Part shown: positions 1 through 5,434 of the stretch, piece after piece
Numbering within the stretch: position 1 is the stretch's first letter
Layout of the letters: each line of letters begins with the position of its first letter
Source of the DNA: DATKWS01 sp035529435
Lineage (GTDB): Bacteria; Krumholzibacteriota; Krumholzibacteriia; Krumholzibacteriales; Krumholzibacteriaceae
Length of the DNA: 5,434 nt
NCBI GenBank assembly: GCA_035529435.1
Contig: DATKWS010000122.1
Coordinates: 1-5,434 of the forward strand
Reading direction: 5' to 3'
Made by a program: the position numbers and the translations under genes
Notes under the pieces: generated by a model
Told to the model about the DNA's origin: nothing
Database searches by the model: none
What the model saw: the letters and a program-made list of their open reading frames with translations, nothing else

Positions 1-714
1 TGTGCCGATCTCGAGTCCCGCCGCCTTGAAAAAGGTGAACGCCATGCCCCCCCCAACGACGATCCGGTCGACACGATCAAGCAGGCTCCTGATGAGCCCG
101 ATCTTGCCCGATACCTTTGCCCCACCGAGAACCGCGACGAAGGGGCGTGGCGGATCGGTCAGGAGCCCGGTCAGTGTCGTGATCTCCTTCTCCAGCAGAA
201 ACCCGGCGACCCGATCCTCGAAGTATGCGGTCACCCCGACCGTCGATGCATGCGCGCGGTGGGCGGTGCCGAACGCATCATTCGCGTACAGATCCCCGCA
301 CCGGGCAAGCTGCCGGGCGAAGGTGGGATCGTTCGCCGTCTCTCCCGGGTTGAACCGCAGATTCTCGAGCAGGAGTATCTCGCCCGGTTTCAGTGCCGCC
401 GCTTTCTTCTCGACCTCGTCACCGATGCAGCCATCGACGAATTTGACCGGATTGCTGACAAGATCCCCCAGCGCGTAGGCGACGACCTTGAGGCTCAGGG
501 CCGGATTGACCGCCCCCTTCGGCCTTCCGAGATGGGACATCAGAACGATCGACGCACCCTGCTCCGTCGCGTACTGGATGCTGGGCAGTGACGCGCGTAT
601 CCTGGTATCGTCAGCCACATCACCGTCCCTCGACAGCGGAATATTGAAATCGACGCGCATCAGCACTCTCCGCCCGGCGAGATCAACGTCCCGGAGTGTC
701 TTCTTTGTCAACAT
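1..714 (-). CDS. pgk: Phosphoglycerate kinase, 5' part (C-terminal end beyond left edge)
   Basis: Phosphoglycerate kinase transfers the phosphate of 1,3-bisphosphoglycerate to ADP, giving ATP and 3-phosphoglycerate in cytosolic glycolysis; it runs backwards in gluconeogenesis. I translated 238 codons from ATG 712-714 to the window edge without a stop. The family is usually about 390-400 residues, so the N-terminal substrate domain is present and the nucleotide domain is only begun. Visible family motifs are RVDFNIP (20-26), DDTRI (35-39), SHLGRPKG (60-67), LLLENLRFNPGE (114-125), NDAFGTAHRAHAST (145-158), LGGAKVSGKI (197-206) and GGGMAFTFFKA (221-231). The substrate-binding Asp22, Asn24, Arg38, His61, Arg64, Arg120 and Arg153 are all in place. 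A GGGAGGTAGG Shine-Dalgarno directly precedes the ATG and fixes the start. The gene lies 31 bases after gap and is the last visible gene of the fba-gap-pgk operon. Identity is very secure. Confidence 0.97.
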   Translation of the reverse strand, partial: MLTKKTLRDVDLAGRRVLMRVDFNIPLSRDGDVADDTRIRASLPSIQYATEQGASIVLMSHLGRPKGAVNPALSLKVVAYALGDLVSNPVKFVDGCIGDEVEKKAAALKPGEILLLENLRFNPGETANDPTFARQLARCGDLYANDAFGTAHRAHASTVGVTAYFEDRVAGFLLEKEITTLTGLLTDPPRPFVAVLGGAKVSGKIGLIRSLLDRVDRIVVGGGMAFTFFKAAGLEIGT

Positions 715-745
715 CCTACCTCCCTGCAGGCATCGAGCAACGCGC

Positions 746-1747
746 CTACCGCGCCACCAACCTCACCATATCAACCATTCTCATCGCATAGCCGCATTCG
801 TTATCGTACCAGGAGAGAATCTTGAACACGCGGGGAGTGATACTCATCGTCGAGAGGCTGTCGAAGATCGAGGAATGGGGGTTGCCGATGATATCACATG
901 AAACGATCGGATCCTCGCAGTACTCGATGATACCCTTCATCGATGTGCGGGCCGCCTTTTTGACGGCCGCATTCACCGCTTCGACCGTTGCATTTTTCTT
1001 GAGCGTCAATACCAGATCGACGATGCTGCCGTCCGCGGTGGGAACGCGCACGGCGATCCCGTTCAGCTTTCCCTTGAGCTTCGGCATGACGACACCGACG
1101 GCGGAGGCGGCCCCCGTGGTCGTTGGAATCATCGAGACGGCCGCGGCGCGCGCCCTTCGCAGATCCTTGTGCGGGGAATCGAGTAGCCGCTGATCGCTGG
1201 TGTATGCATGGATGGTGGTCATCAAACCGTTGGCGACGCCGAATTCGTCGTGCAGAACCTTCACGACGGGGGCCAGGCAGTTCGTCGTGCACGAGGCAGT
1301 CGATATGATGTGGTGCTTGCTCTTGCGGTACTCCCTGTCATTGACCCCCATGACTATCATGATGTCCGGATCGGGAGAGGGAGCCGAAATGATGACCTTG
1401 CGCGCTCCGGCCCCGAGGTGCAGTGTGGCATCCTTTTTTTTCCGGAAAAGACCGGTCGACTCGATGACCACATCGATCTTCATCGAACTCCACGGGAGCG
1501 ATCCCGGATCACGCTCGGCGAGCACCTTGATTTTTTTGCCGTTCACGACGAGATCGTCGCTCCGGTCGACCGAGACCGTGCCGGGAAATTTACCATGGAC
1601 CGAATCGTACTTCAGCAGGTGGGCAAGCGTTTTCGCATTCGTGATATCATTCACCGCGACAACGGTGAATCGCCTGTCCTGCACCAGCCCGCGAAGAACG
1701 AGTCTACCGATCCTGCCGAACCCGTTGATCGCCACCCTGATCGCCAT
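746..1747 (-). CDS. gap: Glyceraldehyde-3-phosphate dehydrogenase, phosphorylating
   Basis: This enzyme oxidises and phosphorylates glyceraldehyde-3-phosphate to 1,3-bisphosphoglycerate using NAD(P)+; it normally forms a cytosolic tetramer. The 333 residues match the usual family length. The Rossmann start INGFGRIGRLVLRG (7-20) is followed by VND with Asp34, the acidic residue typical of NAD use. The catalytic ASCTTN motif puts the nucleophile at Cys153, and His180 in TTIHAYTSDQR is its partner. RRARAAAVSMIPTTTGAA (198-214) and SWYDNE (312-317, nicotinamide-contacting Asn316) are also intact. The residues before HKDLRRARA are Ser191-Pro192, where classic NAD-only enzymes have Leu-Pro and chloroplast-type dual enzymes Ala-Ser, so strict NAD preference is likely but not certain. 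An AAGGAGGT Shine-Dalgarno lies 4 bases before the ATG. The gene sits 40 bases after fba and 31 before pgk, fitting one transcript. Confidence 0.97.
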   Translation of the reverse strand: MAIRVAINGFGRIGRLVLRGLVQDRRFTVVAVNDITNAKTLAHLLKYDSVHGKFPGTVSVDRSDDLVVNGKKIKVLAERDPGSLPWSSMKIDVVIESTGLFRKKKDATLHLGAGARKVIISAPSPDPDIMIVMGVNDREYRKSKHHIISTASCTTNCLAPVVKVLHDEFGVANGLMTTIHAYTSDQRLLDSPHKDLRRARAAAVSMIPTTTGAASAVGVVMPKLKGKLNGIAVRVPTADGSIVDLVLTLKKNATVEAVNAAVKKAARTSMKGIIEYCEDPIVSCDIIGNPHSSIFDSLSTMSITPRVFKILSWYDNECGYAMRMVDMVRLVAR

Positions 1748-1787
1748 ACCGACCTCCTTGCTCTCGAATGAACGATCCTGTACCCAG

Positions 1788-2714
1788 CTACGCTTTACCT
1801 TTGCTACCGAACAGCTCTATCTTGCTACGCACGACCTTCGCCACGGCGTCGCGCGCCGGTCCCAGTATTTTGCGTGGATCGAATAGATCGGGATGCTGGG
1901 CGAGTTCCCTGCGGAGATACGCGGCGAAGGCTATTCGCATATCGGTATCGATATTGACCTTGCATATTCCCCGCTTGATCGCCTCCCTGATCGAATCGTC
2001 CGGGACTCCTCGCGTCCCCTTGAGGGACGCACCGAATTCATTCGCCAGCTCTACGTGTTCCTGGTTGACCCCCGAAGCCCCGTGCAGCACGAGGGGCACC
2101 GGAACCCTCGCGGCGATCTCGCTGAGCCGGTCCAACGCGAGACTCGGCTCCCCCTTGAACTTGTACGCCCCGTGCGAGGTACCGATCGCGATGGCGAGAG
2201 CATCGACACCGGTCCTCTCTACGAACTCCTCGGCATCGTTCGTGTTCGTGAAGAGGGCGTCCTTTTCCGCCACGGAGATCTGATCCTCGATACCGGCGAG
2301 CCGCCCCAGCTCACCCTCGACCGACACGCCGGCGGGCCGTGCCTTCCCGACGACCTCGCGCGTGACGGCGATGTTCTCCTCGAACGGCAGGTGCGAGCCG
2401 TCCATCATCACCGAGGTGAATCCGCCCGCGATGCATTGCTCGATGATACCCATGTCCGTGCCGTGATCGAGGTGGAGCGAGATCGGCACCGATACCATCT
2501 CGGCGGCCACCGTGAAGAGGGATACGAGGTTTCGAAATCCCGCGTACTTGATCGCTCCCTGCGATACCGCCAGGATAACGGGACTCCGCAGTTCCTCGCC
2601 GGCGCCGGTGATGGCCTGCACGAATTCCATGTTATTGATGTTGAAGGCACCGACCGCATATGTACCGGCCCTCGCCGCATCGAGCAGCTGCTTGTTCGTT
2701 GCCAGCACGATCAT
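1788..2714 (-). CDS. fba: Class II (zinc) fructose-1,6-bisphosphate aldolase
   Basis: The enzyme reversibly cleaves fructose-1,6-bisphosphate into dihydroxyacetone phosphate and glyceraldehyde-3-phosphate, the substrate of the dehydrogenase encoded next. It is 308 residues, the short class IIB size rather than the roughly 359 residues of the E. coli class IIA enzyme. Visible sites are HLDHG (81-85) with catalytic Asp83 and zinc ligand His84, VEGELG (132-137), GTSHGAYKF (178-186) with zinc ligand His181, LHGASG (210-215) with zinc ligand His211, and NIDTDMRIAF (254-263), the substrate-phosphate and ketose-contacting loop. From memory it resembles the roughly 307-residue Helicobacter-type enzyme, including the GRLAGIEDQIS stretch. 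A related aldolase for tagatose bisphosphate cannot be fully excluded, but the gap and pgk neighbours favour glycolysis. ATG at 2712-2714 gives the family's normal N-terminus. A GTG two codons on, at 2706-2708, has better ribosome-site spacing; an in-frame TAA at 2730-2732 rules out any longer form. Confidence 0.95.
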   Translation of the reverse strand: MIVLATNKQLLDAARAGTYAVGAFNINNMEFVQAITGAGEELRSPVILAVSQGAIKYAGFRNLVSLFTVAAEMVSVPISLHLDHGTDMGIIEQCIAGGFTSVMMDGSHLPFEENIAVTREVVGKARPAGVSVEGELGRLAGIEDQISVAEKDALFTNTNDAEEFVERTGVDALAIAIGTSHGAYKFKGEPSLALDRLSEIAARVPVPLVLHGASGVNQEHVELANEFGASLKGTRGVPDDSIREAIKRGICKVNIDTDMRIAFAAYLRRELAQHPDLFDPRKILGPARDAVAKVVRSKIELFGSKGKA

Positions 2715-2723
2715 CCCCCCTTT
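2715..2723 (-). promoter_or_regulatory. Unusually placed ribosome binding site of fba
   Basis: On the minus strand the sequence AAAGGGGGG runs straight into ATGATCGTG. It is purine-rich like a Shine-Dalgarno, with an all-G core instead of GGAGG, and leaves no spacer before the ATG but 6 bases before the in-frame GTG at 2706-2708. Either the ATG is used with poor spacing or translation begins mainly at the GTG. Confidence 0.5.
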
Positions 2724-2768
2724 GCACGTTTAATCGGCATCGCCATGCTTCACGAACTCCGACCGAAC

Positions 2769-2778
2769 TAATATATTA
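2769..2778. repeat. AT palindrome TAATATATTA
   Basis: A perfect 10-base palindrome of A and T only, about 55 bases upstream of the fba start. It overlaps the best -10-like box (TATATT). It could simply be the melting region of a promoter. The AT-rich composition makes chance occurrence fairly likely. Confidence 0.35.
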
Positions 2779-2785
2779 ACAATAA

Positions 2786-2812
2786 GTTGCACAACATACC
2801 GGTCTGCCGGTA
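2786..2812. repeat. Two adjacent inverted repeats upstream of fba
   Basis: GTTGCACAAC (2786-2795, arms of 4 around CA) is followed after one base by TACCGGTCTGCCGGTA (2797-2812, perfect 6-base arms around TCTG). Neither is followed by a T run on either strand, so neither reads as an intrinsic terminator. Their place just upstream of the -10-like box suits an operator for a dimeric regulator, but I do not recognise the motif as that of any known regulator. Confidence 0.4.
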
Positions 2813-2899
2813 GTGCCGTCCGAGTCTGAATCATGAAAAGGAATAATACCATAACAATCGCCTGATAATTATGCAATACAAAACGTACGGAGCGGAATG

Positions 2900-2915
2900 G
2901 GCGGCAGGAGCCGCC
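2900..2915 (-). terminator. GC hairpin just after comF, possible transcript end
   Basis: GGCGGC-AGGA-GCCGCC forms a perfect 6-base, all-GC stem with a four-base loop, starting 14 bases after the comF stop codon in the direction of transcription. The expected T run does not follow directly; only a TTTTG lies about 15-20 bases further on. It may be a weak intrinsic terminator, a 3'-end-protecting stem or chance pairing in GC-rich DNA. Confidence 0.35.
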
Positions 2916-2929
2916 GGGATACCTCCGGA

Positions 2930-3817
2930 TCAGGTCGCCGGCTCGCCCGTGCCGCTTCCGCCGGAACCGTCGAGACTAACGCCCCTGGCCCGTCCCGCCG
3001 CGAGGACGACGGTCGCGGCGGGCCCGCCCTCGAGGAGCGCCTGCACGCACGCCATGACCGTCTCACCGGTCGTGACCAGGTCGTCAACGAGCACAACCGT
3101 TCGGCCCTCGATTGAGGCGCCGCCGCACAGCCCGAAGGCATCCCGTACGTTCTTGGCGCGCTTCGCCTCGGGCAGGTGCGACTGGAACGGCGTGTTTCTC
3201 GTTCGGGTGATCAGTCGATCGCTGAATTCAAGGCCCAGGCGCTCCGCCGTGCGCGCGCCGAGGAGCGCCGCCTGGTTGTACCCCCGCCTGCGTTTGCGCG
3301 CGGGATGGAGCGGCACCGCCGTGACGATCGTACCGTTCCGGCTCACCGCGTCCATACATGATAGATATTCCCGGAGGGCGAACGCCATCCACCACGAGAG
3401 CGGTGCGACGGCGCGAATCCCTCCCGAGAACTTGAGATATCTCACCACATCGAGAAGGGGATCGTTCGTGAGAAAGGGGGAAATGAGCGGAATCGGTCCT
3501 TCATGGCCGTTCTCCGGCCGCCGGCGCATGGTTCTCTCTTTCCCCCCATCATCACCCGCCCGCCCGACGCATACCACCGGCTGCGCCGGCTCGAGTCCCA
3601 GCCAGCACTCCGTGCAGAGGATCCGTGCCGTCACACGTATGCCGGGAAACAGGCGCACCGAGAAATCACTCCCAAAGAAACCGAGCGCCGCCGCGGGCCA
3701 GCGCGCCGGGAGCGCGAGTAACGGCACCGGCGGTGGAGGGGTCATCGCCCCGCAGACGATGCAACATTCGGGAAATACCTGATCGACAAGAAATGCGAAG
3801 AAACCATCCAGAACCAC
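2930..3817 (-). CDS. comF: ComF-family phosphoribosyltransferase-like protein
   Basis: ComF/ComFC/GntX proteins share a Cys-rich N-terminal zinc-binding region and a type I phosphoribosyltransferase domain. Several are needed for DNA uptake or processing in transformation, though the biochemical activity is not settled. From the GTG at 3815-3817 the protein has 295 residues, longer than the common 220-250. Seen in order: CxxC at 19-22 (with Cys18), CTEC at 68-71, YLKFSGG (127-133), VPLHPARKRRRGYNQAALLG (168-187), TPFQSHLPEAKRAKNVRDAF (209-228) and the PRPP-binding loop VVLVDDLVTTGETV (241-254). The second zinc ribbon is poor, with only Cys83, and about 45 residues separate the two CxxC pairs. 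The chosen GTG has GGAGG at 7 bases; an earlier in-frame GTG at 3857-3859 lies inside a hairpin and has no comparable site. A glycine/serine-rich tail ends the protein. The family is secure, a competence role is inference. Confidence 0.88.
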   Translation of the reverse strand: MVLDGFFAFLVDQVFPECCIVCGAMTPPPPVPLLALPARWPAAALGFFGSDFSVRLFPGIRVTARILCTECWLGLEPAQPVVCVGRAGDDGGKERTMRRRPENGHEGPIPLISPFLTNDPLLDVVRYLKFSGGIRAVAPLSWWMAFALREYLSCMDAVSRNGTIVTAVPLHPARKRRRGYNQAALLGARTAERLGLEFSDRLITRTRNTPFQSHLPEAKRAKNVRDAFGLCGGASIEGRTVVLVDDLVTTGETVMACVQALLEGGPAATVVLAAGRARGVSLDGSGGSGTGEPAT

Positions 3818-3824
3818 ACCACCA

Positions 3825-3829
3825 CCTCC
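3825..3829 (-). promoter_or_regulatory. Shine-Dalgarno deciding the comF start
   Basis: GGAGG on the minus strand stands 7 bases before GTG 3815-3817. The alternative GTG at 3857-3859 would add 14 low-complexity residues (many Gly) with no family resemblance. This site is the reason for choosing the shorter comF. Confidence 0.65.
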
Positions 3830-3852
3830 AGCACGACCCTGCCCTGGATCAT

Positions 3853-3873
3853 GATTCACGCCGGGCGTGAATC
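3853..3873. repeat. Strong hairpin between lgt and comF
   Basis: GATTCACGCC-G-GGCGTGAATC is a perfect 10-base inverted repeat with one central base; as RNA it would fold as 9 pairs with a 3-base loop. It starts 4 bases after the lgt stop codon and about 24 bases before the comF ribosome binding site. There is no T run on either side, so it is not a standard intrinsic terminator. It might end part of the transcripts, protect the lgt end, or be a binding site for a dimeric regulator. Confidence 0.6.
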
Positions 3874-3877
3874 GACA

Positions 3878-4663
3878 TCATGAGCGCGTACCGCCCGCGG
3901 CACCTCTCCGGCGCGATAAGAGTACGAACAGGAACAGACCTGTTCCGATCAATCCGAGACTGAGCATCTGATTGATGGTCAGCACACCGCCGACCATTGC
4001 CGATTTTTCGTAGTAGCGGAAGAAATCGATGCCGAACCGCGCGATCCCGTACAGCACGCAGAGAACACTGAACGTGTACCCTTCGAAGAACTTCTTCTTC
4101 TCGACGGCGAGGAGCGCGAGGAAGATGACGAGACCGTAGAGCGAGGCGTAGAGCTGCGTCGGATGTACCGCCTCGCCCGGGTAGGTGTACCCCGCGGGGC
4201 ACCCGTGCGGGAAGACGATCCCCAGCGGGCCCGCCGTCGGTTTGCCGAAGCAGCAGCCGCTCAGGAAACACCCGATACGGGTCAGAAAGATACCCAGCGC
4301 GATCGGTGGGGAGCAGATGTCGGCGACGGCGAAGAAGGGAACCCGTGCCCGCCTGAGATAGATGATGGCGCCGGTGATTGCGAGGATGAGCCCGCCGTAG
4401 TAGGTCGCACCGCCCTGCCACAGGGCGATGATGTCGAGAACGGAGTGGAAATGATTCCTGTGGGTGATGATGTAGAGCCCCCGCGATCCGAGAACGGCGC
4501 AGAGGATCAGAACGATGCTGAGATCGTAGATCGTCTCGCGCCTGACGCCGCTCTTCTCGGCGCGCCTGCCCGCGATCTGAATGCCGACGAAAAAGCTCAA
4601 TGCGAGCATGAATCCGTACGAGTATATCTTCAACTTCCCGAGCTCGATCAGAATAGGATGCAT
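3878..4663 (-). CDS. lgt: Phosphatidylglycerol:prolipoprotein diacylglyceryl transferase
   Basis: Lgt is an inner-membrane enzyme that moves diacylglycerol from phosphatidylglycerol to the lipobox cysteine of prelipoproteins, the first step before signal peptidase II. The 261 residues are a normal length. HPILIELGKLKIYSYGFML (2-20) is the family's N-terminus; hydrophobic segments appear near 15-30, 47-66, 90-103, 115-135, 171-187, 197-215 and 232-250, matching the seven-helix fold. The signature region is TRIGCFLSGCCFGKPT (128-143), the Cys-rich variant of the E. coli GRxGNFxNxE region, with the essential Arg129. HPTQLYAS (167-174) and YGIARFGIDFFR (205-216) follow, the latter holding the second essential arginine. 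GGATYYGG (84-91) has Tyr where E. coli has His103. GAGGAG at 4670-4675 precedes the ATG and overlaps the upstream stop codon, suggesting coupled translation with pmbA. Confidence 0.96.
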   Translation of the reverse strand: MHPILIELGKLKIYSYGFMLALSFFVGIQIAGRRAEKSGVRRETIYDLSIVLILCAVLGSRGLYIITHRNHFHSVLDIIALWQGGATYYGGLILAITGAIIYLRRARVPFFAVADICSPPIALGIFLTRIGCFLSGCCFGKPTAGPLGIVFPHGCPAGYTYPGEAVHPTQLYASLYGLVIFLALLAVEKKKFFEGYTFSVLCVLYGIARFGIDFFRYYEKSAMVGGVLTINQMLSLGLIGTGLFLFVLLSRRRGAAGGTRS

Positions 4664-4673
4664 GTGTTTCTCC

Positions 4674-5434
4674 TCACGTTCCGCTCACGCTGATATCCTC
4701 GACGGATACGGTGGGTGAACCGAGCGGGCCCACGAAGACGAGATCGCTCCCGACTTCCCGAATTCCGCACAGGAGGGTCAGAATGTTGCCGCTCATCGTC
4801 ACCTCGCTCACCGGTTCTTCCACTCTCCCCCCCTTGATATGAAAACCGTTTATGCCGACGGAGAAATCTCCCGAGATCGTATCGGCCGTATGTATTCCCA
4901 TGATGTCCTGGACGTAGACCCCCTCATCCATGTCCGCAATCATTTCATCGCCCGTTCGCTCACCCGGCGCGATGTGAAGATTCGCCGGCCCCGGGACGGG
5001 CCGGTTCTTGTAGGTTTGGCGCACCGCGTTGCCCGATGATTTCACTCCCATCCTGCGCGACGAGTATGCATTGTGGAGGTACCCGCCGAGAATTCCCGAT
5101 TCGATGAGTGTACACCTCTTCTTCGGCACTCCCTCGGCGTCGAAGCCGGCGTTGAAACAGCACCCTCTGCGAAACGGGTCATCGATGATCGATACGGCTT
5201 CACGGGCCACGCGCGTGCCCTGCTTCCCGGCGAGAATCGACATCCCCTTCACCGCCATTTCCGCCGACAGCGCCTCGGCGAGAAGATCGACGATGTCGAC
5301 GAACGCGGTGCCGTCGATCACGACCGGATACCGCCCCGTTGCGATGCGTTTCGATCCGAGCAGTTTCACCGCACGCTCCGCGGCCCGTTCGCCGACCGCG
5401 GCGAAGTCGATCTCCGCCGGATGCAACGCCTGCC
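4674..5434 (-). CDS. pmbA: TldD/PmbA family protein, TldE (PmbA) type, C-terminal part
   Basis: PmbA/TldE pairs with TldD to form a cytosolic metalloprotease that trims unfolded peptides, known for microcin B17 leader removal and CcdA antitoxin breakdown. The last 252 residues are visible and the frame is open to the right edge, so roughly 200 N-terminal residues of a 440-460 residue family are missing. GRYPVVID leads into an Ala/Leu-rich helix at the place where TldD has its HExxxH zinc site, and no HExxxH is present; this marks the non-catalytic TldE branch. GCCFNAGFDAEGVPKKRCTL, GGYLHNAYSSRRMGVKSSGNAVR and the tail ISGDFSVGINGFHIKGG, then a VSEVTMSGN stretch, are typical of the family's C-terminal domain. 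A TTG at 5424-5426 is internal, not the start. Its stop (4674-4676) lies within the lgt ribosome site. A tldD partner may lie outside the window. Confidence 0.9.
   Translation of the reverse strand, partial: QALHPAEIDFAAVGERAAERAVKLLGSKRIATGRYPVVIDGTAFVDIVDLLAEALSAEMAVKGMSILAGKQGTRVAREAVSIIDDPFRRGCCFNAGFDAEGVPKKRCTLIESGILGGYLHNAYSSRRMGVKSSGNAVRQTYKNRPVPGPANLHIAPGERTGDEMIADMDEGVYVQDIMGIHTADTISGDFSVGINGFHIKGGRVEEPVSEVTMSGNILTLLCGIREVGSDLVFVGPLGSPTVSVEDISVSGT

Larger units (their letters stand above)
2715..2929 (-). promoter_or_regulatory. Intergenic region between comF and fba; probable fba-gap-pgk promoter
   Basis: About 215 bases hold no gene. Most of 2761-2885 is clearly AT-rich against a GC-rich background, as expected of a promoter for the operon that starts at 2714. 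I see no strong sigma-70 pair. Two weak minus-strand candidates are TATATT at 2770-2775, whose -35 position is poor, and TTGTTA at 2852-2857 with CATGAT at 2830-2835 (spacing 16). A TATTAT box at 2843-2848 also lacks a good partner. Three short palindromes lie at 2769-2778, 2786-2795 and 2797-2812. That a promoter is here follows from gene layout; the exact boxes are guesses. Confidence 0.45.

Noticed and set aside
2..478. Plus-strand open frame opposite pgk
   Set aside because: The minus strand carries unbroken phosphoglycerate kinase motifs; this frame gives a Ser/Arg/Pro-rich product only.
1200..1886. Plus-strand open frames opposite gap and the fba end
   Set aside because: They are shadows of the dehydrogenase gene, with no domain and no convincing ribosome site.
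1893..2771. Plus-strand open frame of 292 codons opposite fba
   Set aside because: The opposite strand encodes a complete, motif-perfect aldolase. The plus-strand product is rich in Arg, Asp and His with no family resemblance.
2797..2812. TACCGG hairpin as intrinsic terminator of comF
   Set aside because: No T run follows on the minus strand, the stem has only 6 pairs, and it lies over 110 bases past the comF stop; an operator-like role fits better.
2871..3782. Plus-strand open frame of 303 codons opposite comF
   Set aside because: It is antisense to the ComF gene, has Arg/Ser/Pro-rich low-complexity content with no known motif, and arises from GC-rich codon bias on the other strand.
3849..4421. 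Minus-strand frame of 190 codons overlapping lgt
   Set aside because: It is an out-of-frame reading of the lgt coding sequence, Arg-rich and lacking membrane segments.
5424..5426. TTG as the pmbA start codon
   Set aside because: The frame stays open to the window edge and the protein would lack the family's N-terminal half, so the true start lies outside the window.
1..5434. tRNA, rRNA, CRISPR array, insertion sequence or phage signature
   Set aside because: I saw no cloverleaf ends, spaced direct repeats, transposase motifs or terminal inverted repeats anywhere in the window.

Overview
The window is ordinary bacterial chromosome. It is GC-rich in the genes, with an AT-rich gap in the middle, and all six recognisable genes lie on the minus strand. 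The protein families are universal bacterial housekeeping types. An Lgt for lipoprotein maturation shows a bacterium with exported lipoproteins. Its Cys-rich RIGCFLSGCCFGKPT signature and the Helicobacter-like class II aldolase do not place the organism in a phylum, and I do not name one.

In transcription order (right to left) there are two groups. The first is a TldE/PmbA-type protein cut by the right edge (4674-5434), then lgt (3878-4663), then a ComF-family phosphoribosyltransferase (best start 3817, ending 2930). pmbA and lgt are 10 bases apart, and the lgt ribosome binding site overlaps the pmbA stop codon. A strong hairpin separates lgt from comF. A gene-free gap of about 215 bases follows (2715-2929). 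It contains a GC hairpin just past comF, an AT-rich stretch and several short palindromes, and probably holds the end of the first transcript and the promoter of the second.

The second group is a compact glycolytic operon: class II fructose-bisphosphate aldolase (1788-2714), glyceraldehyde-3-phosphate dehydrogenase (746-1747) and phosphoglycerate kinase (1-714, cut by the left edge). The spacers are 40 and 31 bases, and gap and pgk have strong Shine-Dalgarno sites. Together the three enzymes interconvert fructose-1,6-bisphosphate and 3-phosphoglycerate, with triose-phosphate isomerase not seen here.

I found no mobile element, CRISPR array, RNA gene or unknown system. The points worth a second look are small: start-site choices for comF and fba, a hairpin between lgt and comF, a shrunken zinc-ribbon region in ComF, cofactor-site residues in the dehydrogenase, and the palindromes upstream of fba.
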